The notes: generated by a model from the sequence alone, not told the origin. Counted from the stretch's first letter, positions 44,436-55,097 are shown. The stretch is 64,000 bases of DNA from Hydrogenophaga sp. (GCA_018333605.1 JAGXSV010000075.1:23202-87201), one strand, 5' to 3'. A program made the numbers and translations.

Positions 44436-44822
44436 ATGGCTTATTCTGAAAAAGTGGTTGACCACTACGAAAACCCACGTAACGTTGGCTCGTTCGACAA
44501 AGGCGACGAATCGGTAGGGACGGGTATGGTCGGTGCGCCTGCGTGCGGTGATGTGATGAAACTGCAGATCAAGGTCAACCCCAGCACCGGCGTCATTGAG
44601 GATGCCAGGTTCAAAACCTATGGCTGCGGCTCGGCCATTGCCTCTTCGTCGCTTGTGACCGAGTGGGTCAAAGGCAAAACGCTGGACCAGGCTGCTGCGC
44701 TGAAAAACAGCGAAATCGCCGAAGAGCTGGCGTTGCCACCCGTGAAAATTCACTGCTCCATCCTGGCCGAAGACGCCATCAAGGCGGCGGTGGATGACTA
44801 CCGCAAGAAACACCTCGTTTGA
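44436..44822 (+). CDS. iscU: Fe-S cluster scaffold IscU
   Basis: VVDHYENPRNVGSFDKGDESVGTGMVGAPACGDVMKLQIKV. Confidence 0.97.
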   Translation: MAYSEKVVDHYENPRNVGSFDKGDESVGTGMVGAPACGDVMKLQIKVNPSTGVIEDARFKTYGCGSAIASSSLVTEWVKGKTLDQAAALKNSEIAEELALPPVKIHCSILAEDAIKAAVDDYRKKHLV

Positions 44823-44931
44823 GGCCTGGCGCTCGGGTGGCTGTGCTGCATGTTCATGCACGCCAAAGCCAAATGTACGCCACCGTTCCCGTCACGCACA
44901 ATGCTGAACGCCCACCCATGGCGTAACACAC

Positions 44932-45255
44932 ATGTCCATTTCGATTTCTGAAGCTGCTGCAAGGCACGTCACCCGCTACATCACTAAGCGGGGTAAAGGT
45001 GTAGGCGTGCGCCTGGGCGTGAAAACCACCGGCTGTTCTGGTTTGGCTTACAAGCTGGAATACGCCGACGAAATCGCGCCAGAAGATGTGGTGTTTGAGG
45101 ACAACGGCGTCAAGGTGTTGGTCGATCCGAAAAGCTTGGCTTACATCGACGGCACCCAGCTCGACTTCGTGCGTGAAGGCTTGAATGAAGGGTTCCGCTT
45201 CAACAACCCCAATGAGCGGGATCGCTGCGGCTGCGGTGAGAGCTTCCGGATTTGA
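44932..45255 (+). CDS. iscA: Fe-S cluster assembly protein IscA
   Basis: [22 protein letters not shown]...[16 protein letters not shown]. Confidence 0.97.
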   Translation: MSISISEAAARHVTRYITKRGKGVGVRLGVKTTGCSGLAYKLEYADEIAPEDVVFEDNGVKVLVDPKSLAYIDGTQLDFVREGLNEGFRFNNPNERDRCGCGESFRI

Positions 45256-45277
45256 TCCGTTCTGCGCCGTCCCTCAA

Positions 45278-45308
45278 GCCGCCTGCGCAGTGTGTGTCGG
45301 CGGCTTTT
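45278..45308 (+). terminator. Terminator-like hairpin inside the isc operon (iscA-hscB gap)
   Basis: GCCGCC-tgcgcagtgtgtgtc-GGCGGC-TTTT. Confidence 0.45.
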
Positions 45309-45357
45309 CGCTTTTCGGCCTGCTGCGTAGCATTTCCACCCCGTTTTTCGCCTTCCC

Positions 45358-45876
45358 ATGAACCTGCTGTCCAACGATTTTGAAATTTTTGGTGTGCCCG
45401 TGCAGTTTGCGCTGGACCGTGCCGCCCTGGACGAGCGTTGGAAAGACCTGCAGCGCGAAGCCCATCCAGACCGTTTCACCACCGCCAATGCACTGGCACA
45501 GCGCCAAGCGATGCAGTGGTCGGTGCGTATCAACGAGGCTTACCAGCGCCTCAAAGATCCGCTCAAGCGAGCAGCCTATCTGTGCGAGCTGAATGGCGCG
45601 CCCATTCAGGCCGAAAACAACACGGCCATGCCATCTGCGTTTTTGATGCAGCAAATGCAGTGGCGGGAAGACCTGGAAGAGGCCAGCGGTGCTGCAGATC
45701 TGGAGCACATGGCTGAGGACGTGGCCCAGACGCGCCGAAACATGCTGCTAAGTTTGCAGCGCACCGCCGACGAAGATCACAATTTTCTCGAACTGGCTCG
45801 GCAGGTCAGAGCCCTTATGTTTGTTGAGCGCTTTGCGCGCGACGTTGAGAGCCGGCTTGATCAACTGGGACAATAG
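45358..45876 (+). CDS. hscB: Fe-S co-chaperone HscB
   Basis: NDFEIFGVPVQFALDRAALDERWKDLQREAHPDRFTTANALAQRQAMQWSVRINEAYQRLKDPLKRAAYLCEL. Confidence 0.95.
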   Translation: MNLLSNDFEIFGVPVQFALDRAALDERWKDLQREAHPDRFTTANALAQRQAMQWSVRINEAYQRLKDPLKRAAYLCELNGAPIQAENNTAMPSAFLMQQMQWREDLEEASGAADLEHMAEDVAQTRRNMLLSLQRTADEDHNFLELARQVRALMFVERFARDVESRLDQLGQ

Positions 45877-45946
45877 CCAGTGTTGATACTGGCGCTTTGC
45901 GCAGTATGCCAGTCCCGATTTTCAGTACCTACAAGAACACGATCCC

Positions 45947-47827
45947 ATGGCGCTTTTGCAGATTTCCGAACCCGGCCAGTCCCTCGACCCGCATCAGCGC
46001 CGCGTGGCGGTGGGCATTGACCTTGGTACCACACATTCGCTGGTGGCTGCGGTGCGCCATGGTGTGTCCGAGTGCTTGCCAGACGCCCAAGGTCAGGTCA
46101 TTTTGCCCAGCGTGGTGCGTTACCTCGACCCGGCCCAGGGCAACTCGGGCCGACAAATCGGTTTTGATGCCCTGGCCGCACAGGTGGATGATCCGGCCAA
46201 CACCATCAGTTCGGTGAAACGGCTCATGGGCCGCACCCGCGCGCAGGTGGTGGATGCAGACAAACTGCCCTACACGGTGGTGGACGATCAGGGTATGGCG
46301 GTGGTTGAAACCACCGCAGGCCGCAAGACGCCCATGGAAGTCAGTGCCGAAATTTTGGCCGCGCTGCGCTTCCGTGCTGAAGACAGTTTTGACGATGACC
46401 TGTACGGTGCCGTCATCACGGTGCCGGCCTACTTCGACGACGCCCAGCGGCAGGCCACAAAAGACGCTGCCCAACTCGCCGGCATCAACGTGCTGCGTCT
46501 CATCAACGAACCCACGGCCGCCGCCATTGCCTACGGCCTCGACAACGGGTCTGAAGGTATCTACGCCATCTACGATCTTGGCGGGGGCACCTTCGACATC
46601 TCCATCCTGCGGCTGACCCAAGGTGTATTTCAAGTGATGGCCACCGGTGGTGACTCGGCCTTGGGGGGCGACGACTACGACCAGGCGCTGGCCGCCTGGG
46701 TGCTGGCGCAGCAGGGCGTGGCGGTCGCGCTGTCGGCCTCCGAACGCGCTGCACTGCATGCCGAGGCCCGCCGCTGCAAAGAGGCGCTTTCAGCGGTGGA
46801 ACCCGCTGGCAGTGTTGCCTTCACCGCGAACATCGCCGGTCAGCAACTGAACCAGGCGGTGACGAAGGCGCAGTTTGAGGCCTGCACGGCCCCGCTCACG
46901 GCCCGCACCATGGCGGCGGTGCGAAAAGTCTTGCGCGATGCGGGCATCACCAAGGACGACGTCAAGGGCGTCGTCATGGTGGGTGGCTCCACGCGAATGC
47001 CGGTGATTCGCAGCGCTGTGGGTGCGTTCTTTGGCCAGGAACCGCTGACCAATCTGAACCCCGACGAAGTGGTGGCACTGGGCGCCGCCATACAGGCCAA
47101 CGCCTTGGCCGGCAACAGCCGAGACGGCGACTTGCTGTTGCTCGACGTGATCCCGCTGTCACTGGGCATCGAGACCATGGGCGGGTTGGTGGAGCGCATC
47201 GTGCCGCGCAACAGCCCCATTCCCACCGCGCTGGCGCAAGACTTCACCACCTACCAGGATGGTCAGACTGCGCTGGCCCTGCACGTGGTGCAGGGCGAAC
47301 GCGACCTGGTGGCCGACTGCCGAAGCCTGGCGCGTTTTGTCTTGCGTGGCATTCCGCCCATGGCCGCCGGCGCGGCCCGTATTCGCGTTAGTTTTACTGT
47401 CGATGCGGACGGTTTGCTGTCGGTGGCTGCGAAAGAGCAGGGCAGTGGCGTGGAGGCGCGGGTCGATGTGAAGCCCGCTTACGGCCTGTCCGACGAACAG
47501 ATCGCCGCCATGTTGCAGGACAGCTTTGCCACCGCCCAGCAAGACATTGCCGCGCGGGCCCTGATGGAAGCCCGCGTGGACGCCGACCGGATGATCGTCG
47601 CTACCCGCAGCGCATTGGCGGGTGACGCCGATCTGCTTGAACCCGCCGAGCGCCAGACCATCGATACACTCATGGGCCAACTCACCCAGAGCCTGGCCAG
47701 CACCGATGCTGCCGTGATTGAAGCCGCTACCGACGCACTGGCCAAAGGCACCGAGGCCTTTGCTGCCATGCGCATGAACCGGGGTATTCAACGGGCCCTC
47801 GCTGGCAAAAAACTCGAAGAAGTCTGA
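45947..47827 (+). CDS. hscA: Fe-S chaperone HscA (Hsp70 family)
   Basis: [20 protein letters not shown]...; Hsp70 motifs [17 protein letters not shown] and [14 protein letters not shown]. Confidence 0.96.
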   Translation: MALLQISEPGQSLDPHQRRVAVGIDLGTTHSLVAAVRHGVSECLPDAQGQVILPSVVRYLDPAQGNSGRQIGFDALAAQVDDPANTISSVKRLMGRTRAQVVDADKLPYTVVDDQGMAVVETTAGRKTPMEVSAEILAALRFRAEDSFDDDLYGAVITVPAYFDDAQRQATKDAAQLAGINVLRLINEPTAAAIAYGLDNGSEGIYAIYDLGGGTFDISILRLTQGVFQVMATGGDSALGGDDYDQALAAWVLAQQGVAVALSASERAALHAEARRCKEALSAVEPAGSVAFTANIAGQQLNQAVTKAQFEACTAPLTARTMAAVRKVLRDAGITKDDVKGVVMVGGSTRMPVIRSAVGAFFGQEPLTNLNPDEVVALGAAIQANALAGNSRDGDLLLLDVIPLSLGIETMGGLVERIVPRNSPIPTALAQDFTTYQDGQTALALHVVQGERDLVADCRSLARFVLRGIPPMAAGAARIRVSFTVDADGLLSVAAKEQGSGVEARVDVKPAYGLSDEQIAAMLQDSFATAQQDIAARALMEARVDADRMIVATRSALAGDADLLEPAERQTIDTLMGQLTQSLASTDAAVIEAATDALAKGTEAFAAMRMNRGIQRALAGKKLEEV

Positions 47828-47860
47828 AGGGCGCCCCAGCTCAGACGCACAGGAAACCCT

Positions 47861-48199
47861 ATGCCGATCATCAAAATACTGCCCCACCCCGAATACTGCC
47901 CTCAGGGCGCTCAAGTCAGCGCCCCGGCGGGTACTTCCATCTGCGAAGCTCTGCTGGACAACAACATCCCCATCGAACACGCCTGTGACATGGTGTGTGC
48001 GTGCACCACCTGCCACATCATTGTGCGCGAGGGTTTCAGCAGCCTCAATGAGTTGGATGAAAATGAGGAAGACTTGCTCGATAGAGCCTGGGGCTTGGAG
48101 CCGCAGTCACGACTGTCTTGCCAAGCCATTCTGGCGCAGCAAGATGTGACGATTGAGATTCCCAAGTACTCGATCAACCACGCCAAAGAAGGTCGCTGA
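47861..48199 (+). CDS. fdx: 2Fe-2S ferredoxin
   Basis: IEHACDMVCACTTCHIIVREGFSSLNELDENEEDLLDRAWGLEPQSRLSCQA. Confidence 0.96.
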   Translation: MPIIKILPHPEYCPQGAQVSAPAGTSICEALLDNNIPIEHACDMVCACTTCHIIVREGFSSLNELDENEEDLLDRAWGLEPQSRLSCQAILAQQDVTIEIPKYSINHAKEGR

Positions 48200-48233
48200 C
48201 CCGCTTTCGATCTGATTCTCATGAGAAAAGCAC

Positions 48234-48941
48234 ATGCGTCAAATCGTTCTTGACACCGAAACCACCGGCCTGTCTGCCGAAAACGGCGACCGGATCATTG
48301 AAATCGGCTGTGTGGAGCTGCTCAACCGCAAGCTCACCGGTAACAACCTGCATTTTTACGTCAACCCCGAGCGCGACAGCCACGAAGACGCGCTAAAAGT
48401 GCACGGAATAAGCAACGAATTTTTGCGCGACAAGCCTAAGTTTGGACAAATTGCCGACGAGTTGCTGGACTACCTGCGTGACGCTGAATTGATCATTCAC
48501 AACGCTCCGTTCGACATCAGCTTCCTGAATAAAGAGCTTGAGCGCCTGGGCCGTCCGCCATTGAAGACCATCATCGGTCAGGTGACAGACAGCCTGGTGA
48601 TGGCCAAGGAAATGTTCCCGGGCAAGCGCAATGGCCTGGACGCCTTGTGTGACCGACTCGGGGTAGACAACTCGGGTCGAACCTTGCACGGGGCCTTGCT
48701 CGATGCCGAGTTGCTGGCCGACGTCTACATCAATATGACCCGCGGCCAGGATGCATTGTTGATGGACCTGGAGACGTCGGTAGTCCAGGGCGGCGAGGTG
48801 CTGATGATCGACCTCAGTCGCATTGAATTGCCCGTGATCCTTGCCAGCGAGTTGGAAGCTCAGGCGCATGAAGACGTGTTGATCGACCTCGATAAAGCTT
48901 GCAAAGGAGAAGCGGTGTGGCGACAGATGCAAGTGGCTTGA
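48234..48941 (+). CDS. dnaQ: DNA polymerase III epsilon subunit
   Basis: MRQIVLDTETTGLSAENGDRIIEIGCVELLNRKLTGNNLHFYVNPER...IIHNAPFDISFLNKEL. Confidence 0.95.
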   Translation: MRQIVLDTETTGLSAENGDRIIEIGCVELLNRKLTGNNLHFYVNPERDSHEDALKVHGISNEFLRDKPKFGQIADELLDYLRDAELIIHNAPFDISFLNKELERLGRPPLKTIIGQVTDSLVMAKEMFPGKRNGLDALCDRLGVDNSGRTLHGALLDAELLADVYINMTRGQDALLMDLETSVVQGGEVLMIDLSRIELPVILASELEAQAHEDVLIDLDKACKGEAVWRQMQVA

Positions 48942-49045
48942 TGGGGCTATCCAGTCATCAGCTACTTTGAAAAAAACGATCCTTCTCGAAAGACCTCAAA
49001 AAAACGCTATAATTTGAGACTTCCAAGCGTTCAGAAGTCAAATTT

Positions 49046-49120
49046 GGGCGGTTAGCTCAGCGGTAGAGCACTGCCTTCACACGGCAGGGGTCGCAGGTTC
49101 GAACCCTGCACCGCCCACCA
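49046..49120 (+). tRNA. tRNA-Val (anticodon CAC), CCA encoded
   Basis: GGGCGGT acceptor, D arm TAGCTCAGCGGTAGAGCA, anticodon stem-loop CTGCC-TTCACAC-GGCAG, T arm GCAGG-TTCGAAC-CCTGC, ACCGCCC-A-CCA. Confidence 0.96.
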
Positions 49121-49127
49121 GACATCA

Positions 49128-49161
49128 GCCTCGTATTTCATTGATTTACGAGGCTTTTTTC
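49128..49161 (+). terminator. Rho-independent terminator after tRNA-Val
   Basis: GCCTCGTA-tttcattgatt-TACGAGGC-TTTTTT. Confidence 0.85.
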
Positions 49162-49247
49162 TTTATGGGACGCTGACTTGGTTTTTGCTGAGTAGCCCGC
49201 TTTTGCTTTTTGGCACAAATTTGTCACTCCAATTTTTTGGAGTGTTT

Positions 49248-49319
49248 ATGTCTGCGATCCGTAAACGCAGCGACTACCAGCACCAGGCAATCGTCCCTTT
49301 GACCCAAGAAACCCCCACT
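49248..49319 (+). pseudogene. Possible phage/ICE tyrosine integrase N-terminal remnant
   Basis: MSAIRKRSDYQHQAIV resembles typical integrase N-termini, directly downstream of a tRNA, followed by unrelated sequence. Confidence 0.4.
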
Positions 49320-49382
49320 AGAACGCCCTTGGGCGTGCTGGGGGCGCACCTGGCAAGTGCTTCCCATGAAGACAGTTTGCAG

Positions 49383-50411
49383 CTATGCCGGCAGAGAATT
49401 TGTCTGCTCATTGATTGCTGATTCAGCGAGCAAATCAAGTGCCAAAGCGATGCGTGCTTTGACTGGGGACAGGCTGGAGACCTCGGACAAGAGTTGCTTG
49501 GAATGGGTCAGCACTCGACCACGTGCACAACGACTGGTTCGAACCACGCGAATCCCGAGGGCCTGGGCCTCACACAAAGCCGTTTCGAGACGGCCATGTA
49601 CGGTCCCATTTCCGGTCCCAGCCACAACAATGCCGCACAATGGGTGTTCAGGATGTGCGAGGAAGTATGACGACAAGGCCCGCACCACGTTGCCGTCCGC
49701 GTCGGCATGGCTGGTAAGCAGTGCGACATAAGGCAGGTTGCCCACCGATTCGATTTGCTGGCAGGCAACGGTATGAAAAGGGCCTGCTTCGCAAGCCGTG
49801 GGCCAGTTGCGAAATAACCGCACCTCACCCTGTTCAACGCGGCCCAGTGGACCTGCGTCACCCGAATCGAAAGCATCCACTTGATAAGTGTGCATTTTGG
49901 TCACGTCAATGGCGCTGTGAATAGAGCCTGCGCAAACTACCACCACCCCTTGAGCGCCAGTATGGCGAGCGACCACCACTGCGTCGTGTAGATTTTGTGG
50001 CCCATCGGGCATCAAGGCCGTTGATGGACGCATCGCACAGGTCATCACGACAGGCTTGGATGGACGCAACACTGTCTGGAGAAAGAAAGCCGTTTCTTCG
50101 AGGGTGTCGGTACCGTGGGTAATGACGATAGAAGTCACATCAGGCCGCTCCAGATGAAAGGCAACGCGCGCGAGCAGCGTCTTCCATACCGAAAATCCCA
50201 TGTCTTTGCTGTCAATCTGTACCACCTGCTCCACATCAAGGGCCAGGTCATTCAATGTTGGAACTGCTGCCACGAGATCCCCGATCCCGACCTGCCCCGC
50301 GACGTACCCTACGTTGTCAGAAGCTAGGGGTGCTCGTCCCGCGATAGTGCCACCTGTGCCCAGAATCACCAGAGTATTGGCTGGGTGCTTTTGCTTCGTT
50401 TCATTTTTCAC
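49383..50411 (-). CDS. L-asparaginase (asparaginase/glutaminase family)
   Basis: NTLVILGTGGTIAG...VTSIVITHGTDTLEETAFFL; 342 aa. Confidence 0.93.
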   Translation of the reverse strand: MKNETKQKHPANTLVILGTGGTIAGRAPLASDNVGYVAGQVGIGDLVAAVPTLNDLALDVEQVVQIDSKDMGFSVWKTLLARVAFHLERPDVTSIVITHGTDTLEETAFFLQTVLRPSKPVVMTCAMRPSTALMPDGPQNLHDAVVVARHTGAQGVVVVCAGSIHSAIDVTKMHTYQVDAFDSGDAGPLGRVEQGEVRLFRNWPTACEAGPFHTVACQQIESVGNLPYVALLTSHADADGNVVRALSSYFLAHPEHPLCGIVVAGTGNGTVHGRLETALCEAQALGIRVVRTSRCARGRVLTHSKQLLSEVSSLSPVKARIALALDLLAESAINEQTNSLPA

Positions 50412-50446
50412 TTGCCAAGTCCTTCAGAGTGAATAAAATCACAGTG

Positions 50447-50462
50447 CTGTATATAAATACAT
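50447..50462 (+). promoter_or_regulatory. LexA (SOS) box upstream of lexA
   Basis: CTGT-ATATAAAT-ACAT, one mismatch to CTGT-N8-ACAG with AT-rich core. Confidence 0.75.
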
Positions 50463-50553
50463 GTCAACCAGCGCAATCAGTTGATTGCGCCTTAACTTTC
50501 TTTGTTTCCGAATGACAACCGCGTTCTCATGAGCGCCCTTGAAGAGGTTCATC

Positions 50554-51240
50554 ATGCTTGAGTCTGCATCCTACCCAGCCAAACTCACGGCGCGCCAGCA
50601 GCAGATCCTGGAACTGATCCAAAACGCGATTGCGCGCACTGGTGCTCCACCCACGAGGGCCGAGATTGCCACCGAGTTGGGGTTTAAATCTGCCAACGCG
50701 GCTGAAGAGCACCTCCAGGCCCTGGCCAGAAAGGGGGTGATTGAGCTTGTCAGTGGCACATCTCGCGGCATTCGGCTGCGTACCGAAGACCTACAGTCGA
50801 TCAATGAATCACGCGGGCGCCAGCTTACACTGCCGCTCCCCAGTCTTTCCCAGCTTATGCTGCCCCTCATTGGTCGTGTGGCGGCCGGTTCGCCCATCCT
50901 CGCTCAAGAGCATGTCGACCAGACTTACTTCGTGGAGCGCAGCCTGTTCCACCGTATACCGGACTACTTGCTCAAGGTACGGGGTATGTCTATGCGCGAT
51001 ATCGGCATCATGGACGGTGACTTGCTCGCGGTGCAGTCAACCAAAGAGGCCAAGAATGGCCAGATTGTGGTGGCGCGACTGGGCGATGACGTGACCGTTA
51101 AACGCTTCATGCGGCGTCAACACCTGATCGAACTGCATGCCGAAAATCCTGATTACAAAACCATCGTGGTCGAACCCGGCGAGCCCTTTGAGATTGAGGG
51201 ACTCGCCGTAGGTCTGATCCGAAACAGCTTCCAAGTCTGA
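50554..51240 (+). CDS. lexA: SOS transcriptional repressor LexA
   Basis: [66 protein letters not shown]; autocleavage/serine region [25 protein letters not shown] 50554. Confidence 0.96.
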   Translation: MLESASYPAKLTARQQQILELIQNAIARTGAPPTRAEIATELGFKSANAAEEHLQALARKGVIELVSGTSRGIRLRTEDLQSINESRGRQLTLPLPSLSQLMLPLIGRVAAGSPILAQEHVDQTYFVERSLFHRIPDYLLKVRGMSMRDIGIMDGDLLAVQSTKEAKNGQIVVARLGDDVTVKRFMRRQHLIELHAENPDYKTIVVEPGEPFEIEGLAVGLIRNSFQV

Positions 51241-51352
51241 CGGCTCAAGGCTCATGTCGCTCCAGCAGGTGGCGGGCGTTTGGTCTTGATGGCAGCCTCA
51301 ACTGCCTGGGAGATCCAACCCTGCATGGGCGATTTCATTCGCAATCCTGCCT

Positions 51353-51745
51353 ATGTTCAACCCCATTTTGGAGTTTCACATGGGAATCCGTTTCATCACC
51401 AACTCCTGGCGCGCGCCACTTCAGTTGATCGACAGTTGGCTGCCCACCCCAGCCGTTACGACAAAATCGCAGGTCACTCCCAAGCTTGTCCAAATGTTTG
51501 CTCGGGCAGGTTGGCTTGGCCGTACCGTCATGGGCACATCGCTGCCGGTTGCTCGGCCAGCCCAGACCGATCCTGTATCGGCATCTCCACCTTGCAGGGT
51601 GCGTGTACTGCGCAAGGCTGACGCTGCAACCAGTTGCCGCAGCGACGCACGAGTGGTCATTTCTGGCCGTATCAGTGATGTGTGTGCTGAATTAGAAAGG
51701 CTGGCTGCCCTGGAGAATCGGACGCACAGGACTAAACGTGGGTAG
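51353..51745 (+). CDS. Conserved hypothetical protein downstream of lexA
   Basis: 130 aa ending ARVVISGRISDVCAELERLAALE; start uncertain (51353 or 51380). Confidence 0.55.
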   Translation: MFNPILEFHMGIRFITNSWRAPLQLIDSWLPTPAVTTKSQVTPKLVQMFARAGWLGRTVMGTSLPVARPAQTDPVSASPPCRVRVLRKADAATSCRSDARVVISGRISDVCAELERLAALENRTHRTKRG

Positions 51746-51833
51746 AGGAGTCAAGAACATCTTTTGCTTGAGGATCTGTTTCTGCATGGACAGTCACACC
51801 TGAGGCACACTTCATGCGGTCACAATAGGTGCC

Positions 51834-52841
51834 ATGAATATTGTGATTCTTGATGACTATCAGGACGCCGTCCGCAAGCTGCGTTGCGCCGAGAAGCTGG
51901 AGCCCTATCCAGCCAAGGTGTTCACCAATACGGTCAAGGGTGTAGGTCAGCTGTCTGTGCGTTTGCGCGATGCGGACATAGTGGTCCTCATTCGTGAGCG
52001 AACCCAGGTGACGCGACAACTTATCGAGAAGTTGCCTCGTCTGAAATTGATCGCCCAAACTGGTCGTGTAGGCCCCCACCTTGATGTCGCCGCATGCACC
52101 GAAAGGGGTATCGCAGTGGCAGAGGGAGTGGGTTCACCCGTGTCTACAGCGGAGCTGACCTGGGCCTTGATCATGGCCTCAATGCGACGCATTCCGCAAT
52201 ACGTGGCAAACCTAAAACACGGCGCATGGCAGCAATCAGGGCTCAAGTCTTCGTCAATGCCCGTTAATTTTGGCTTGGGCATGGTGCTCAGGGGAAAGAC
52301 ATTGGGTATCTGGAGCTATGGCCGCATAGGTTCATTGGTCGCAGGTTACGGCCGGGCGTTCGGCATGCGCGTCATGGTTTGGGGTAGTGATGCATCGCGA
52401 GCCCGAGCCGCTGCGGACGGCTACGACGTGGCGACCAGCAAGGATGTTTTTTTTGAAACGGCCGATGTGCTCTCACTGCACCTTCGGCTGGTTGAAAGTA
52501 ATGTTGGATGTGTGACGCTGGAGGACCTCTCGCGAATGAAGCCTTCATCTCTCCTTGTCAATACCTCGCGTGCAGAACTCATTGCGCCAGAGGCCTTGCT
52601 GGCCGGCTTGAACCGTGGACGACCCGGCATGGCTGCCGTCGATGTCTTCGAGTCCGAACCGATTTTGCAGGGTCACGCTCTCCTAAGGCTCGAGAACTGT
52701 ATCTGTACTCCTCATATCGGTTATGTTGAGCAGGATAGTTATGAGTCCTACTTTGCCTCGGCTTTTGAGAACATAGTCAATTACATAAAAGGCACGCCGA
52801 TCAATATCGTTAACCCGGGGGCTCTTCAGGTTCGGCGGTGA
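51834..52841 (+). CDS. D-2-hydroxyacid dehydrogenase family protein (SerA-like)
   Basis: LKLIAQTGRVGPHLDVAACTERGIAVAEGVGSPVSTAELTWALIMASMRRIPQY...GKTLGIWSYGRIGSLVAGYGRAFGMRV...AAVDVFESEPI. Confidence 0.9.
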   Translation: MNIVILDDYQDAVRKLRCAEKLEPYPAKVFTNTVKGVGQLSVRLRDADIVVLIRERTQVTRQLIEKLPRLKLIAQTGRVGPHLDVAACTERGIAVAEGVGSPVSTAELTWALIMASMRRIPQYVANLKHGAWQQSGLKSSSMPVNFGLGMVLRGKTLGIWSYGRIGSLVAGYGRAFGMRVMVWGSDASRARAAADGYDVATSKDVFFETADVLSLHLRLVESNVGCVTLEDLSRMKPSSLLVNTSRAELIAPEALLAGLNRGRPGMAAVDVFESEPILQGHALLRLENCICTPHIGYVEQDSYESYFASAFENIVNYIKGTPINIVNPGALQVRR

Positions 52842-53067
52842 GTCGGGTCACAGCCGCTCTGGCCACCGTTGGGCACGTTGCGAAAGGTTTTTGCCAGGCG
52901 CTTCGTGGCATATTGCACGTACGACCTGGCAGTTGAAACAACTCCGAATCAATTCGCGGCAGACCTCTACTTGCGCCGCACGGCGCGGCGTTTCCTGCCG
53001 ACGCACCCTTCGTCTGCTGCGATGCCTGGCAGGCTCTGCGTCGGTTTGACGCCGCAGTGGCTTGGTG

Positions 53068-54552
53068 TCAGCGGATGTCGGCTGTGAATTTCCAGGCCGT
53101 TTTTTGCCAAGCCAAAACCTCTTCGCCCAGCAGCCATGCAGACTGTGGGTATCGTTTGGCCCAACCTGGGTTGGTGGACAGTTTGAAAGCGCCCGGCTTG
53201 AAGTTGAGTTTGACCGACTCGTGTTCTGGCATCTGTCGGGCGTGGCACAGAAGCACCGCTAAGCGCAGGCTCATGAGTTGCTTGGCGAAAAGCTCGTCGT
53301 TCAGTGACTGATCCAGTTTGCGCAGTTTGCCACGCTGGCCCAGCACCAGTTGGCTCATGCGGTGCAGTTCAGGTAACGAAAAGCCCGGAGCATCGACGTT
53401 GTCCAGGATGTAGGCGCCGTGGTGGTGAGACCTGTCATGCGATATGTGCGTGCCGATCTCGTGCAGTCGTGCGGCCCAAGCCAGCTTTTGCGAATAACGT
53501 TCGTTTTGCGTATCCAGCGTCTCAATTTGGGCAAACAGCGCTGTGCTCACGGCGCTGACGCGCTGCGCCTGCGCTTCGTCGACCGAAAAGCGTGCGGCCA
53601 GCCATTGCACTGTGCGCTCGCGCACGTCACCACCGTCTGTTTCCCGATCGATCAGATCGTACAGTGCACCATGGCGCAGCGCACCCTGGGCGGGCACCAT
53701 TTGCTGAATGTCAAAAAGGTCAAAAATCGCGCGCAACACGCTCACGCCGCCGCCGAGCACTGGGCGGCGGTCGTCCTTCAGGCCTTCCATTTTGAGTTGG
53801 TCGACATCAACCCCCTTTATCAGGCGCTCCACGAGCCAGTCGAGTCCGGACCGCGTGATGACCCCCGATGCCCAGCCGTTGGCCGCCAGCAGGTCCGCCA
53901 CAGCGCCTACTGTTCCTGACGAGCCATACGCCACGCTCCACTTTGATGGAGGGAAATTGTCCAGCGCTTGGTCAAGCACCGCCTTTGCTGCAATTTCAGA
54001 CGTTTTGAACGCAGCCATGGTGAACTGGCCTTTGGGGAAATAGCGGGTTGACCAAGCCACGCTGCCCAGGTGGTAGGACTCCATGAGGTTGGCCTGGTAG
54101 CCCTGACCCAGAATCATCTCCGTGGACCTGCCCCCGATGTCGACCACCAGCCGTTTCTCGTCTGACTGGGGTAACAAGCGCGAAACCCCCTGATAAATGA
54201 GGCGCGCTTCTTCATGCCCGGAAACCACTTCAATCACAAAGCCCAGAATGGTCTGGGCTTTCTGCAGGAATTCATCGCGGTTGTTAGCCTCTCGCAGGGT
54301 TTGTGTGGCGACAGCACGCACTTGCTGTTTCTTGAACCCGTGCAGACGCTCTGCAAAGCGTGCCAGGCATTCCCAGCCGCGCTCCATGGCAGCTAAGCTC
54401 AGATTTTTGTCTTCATCCAGGCCGTTGCCCTGCCGGACGGTTTCCTTGATGTATTCAATCCGCTCGATATGACCCGAGTGGTAGCGACCAATTTCAAGCC
54501 GGAAGCTGTTGGAGCCGAGGTCGATGGCGGCGAGTAGGGTACCGTTTTGCAT
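53068..54552 (-). CDS. Exopolyphosphatase / pppGpp phosphohydrolase (Ppx/GppA)
   Basis: MQNGTLLAAIDLGSNSFRLEIGRYHSGHIERIEYIKETVRQGNGLDED...RLVVDIGGRSTEMILGQG; true ATG at 54552. Confidence 0.93.
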   Translation of the reverse strand: MQNGTLLAAIDLGSNSFRLEIGRYHSGHIERIEYIKETVRQGNGLDEDKNLSLAAMERGWECLARFAERLHGFKKQQVRAVATQTLREANNRDEFLQKAQTILGFVIEVVSGHEEARLIYQGVSRLLPQSDEKRLVVDIGGRSTEMILGQGYQANLMESYHLGSVAWSTRYFPKGQFTMAAFKTSEIAAKAVLDQALDNFPPSKWSVAYGSSGTVGAVADLLAANGWASGVITRSGLDWLVERLIKGVDVDQLKMEGLKDDRRPVLGGGVSVLRAIFDLFDIQQMVPAQGALRHGALYDLIDRETDGGDVRERTVQWLAARFSVDEAQAQRVSAVSTALFAQIETLDTQNERYSQKLAWAARLHEIGTHISHDRSHHHGAYILDNVDAPGFSLPELHRMSQLVLGQRGKLRKLDQSLNDELFAKQLMSLRLAVLLCHARQMPEHESVKLNFKPGAFKLSTNPGWAKRYPQSAWLLGEEVLAWQKTAWKFTADIR

Positions 54553-55097
54553 GGGGATTCGGGACTGGCCAAAACACTCAGGCCAGTATTGCGGAGATCG
54601 TTGGATTGCACGGATTGTGACGCATCGAAAGCCCCTGGATCCTGCTCCGTTGATCCGCTGAGCTTGTTCCAAGGCGCCATGTGAATCCATCGATAGGCAC
54701 TGATGCATTAAAAAATGGTTACTGGCAAGCCGTTTTGAAAAAAATCAAGCAGGAAAACTCTCAAAGACTCCGCATCGCCGAGCAAACTGCTCGTCACAGC
54801 AGTCCAGTCAGTTGAGGCCTTGGGTGGTTCGTGCTCGTTGAAGTAGCGTCAGGCCGCGCCAGCAACAAAAGAAGAGGCCAGGGTGACTGCGCGGCCTGGG
54901 GTGGGCGCCGAGCTGTTGGCTTGGGTTGGTGCGCTTGCCGGCGATCTGTGGCCTGATGATCGCCAAACCGACGACTGGAAAAGGGGTGGGCTCTGGCGGC
55001 TATTGCTAACGCATTACTGATAGCAAAGTGACACATGCGCCGCGAGGTAAGAGGCCAGACTGCCCGCCCCACCGTTGAGCACTTCCAGGGTAAATTT

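Noticed and set aside
54794-55072. 92-aa minus-strand ORF in the gppA-pstS gap
   Set aside because: Low-complexity Arg/Pro/His composition and no RBS or family similarity; not called as a gene.
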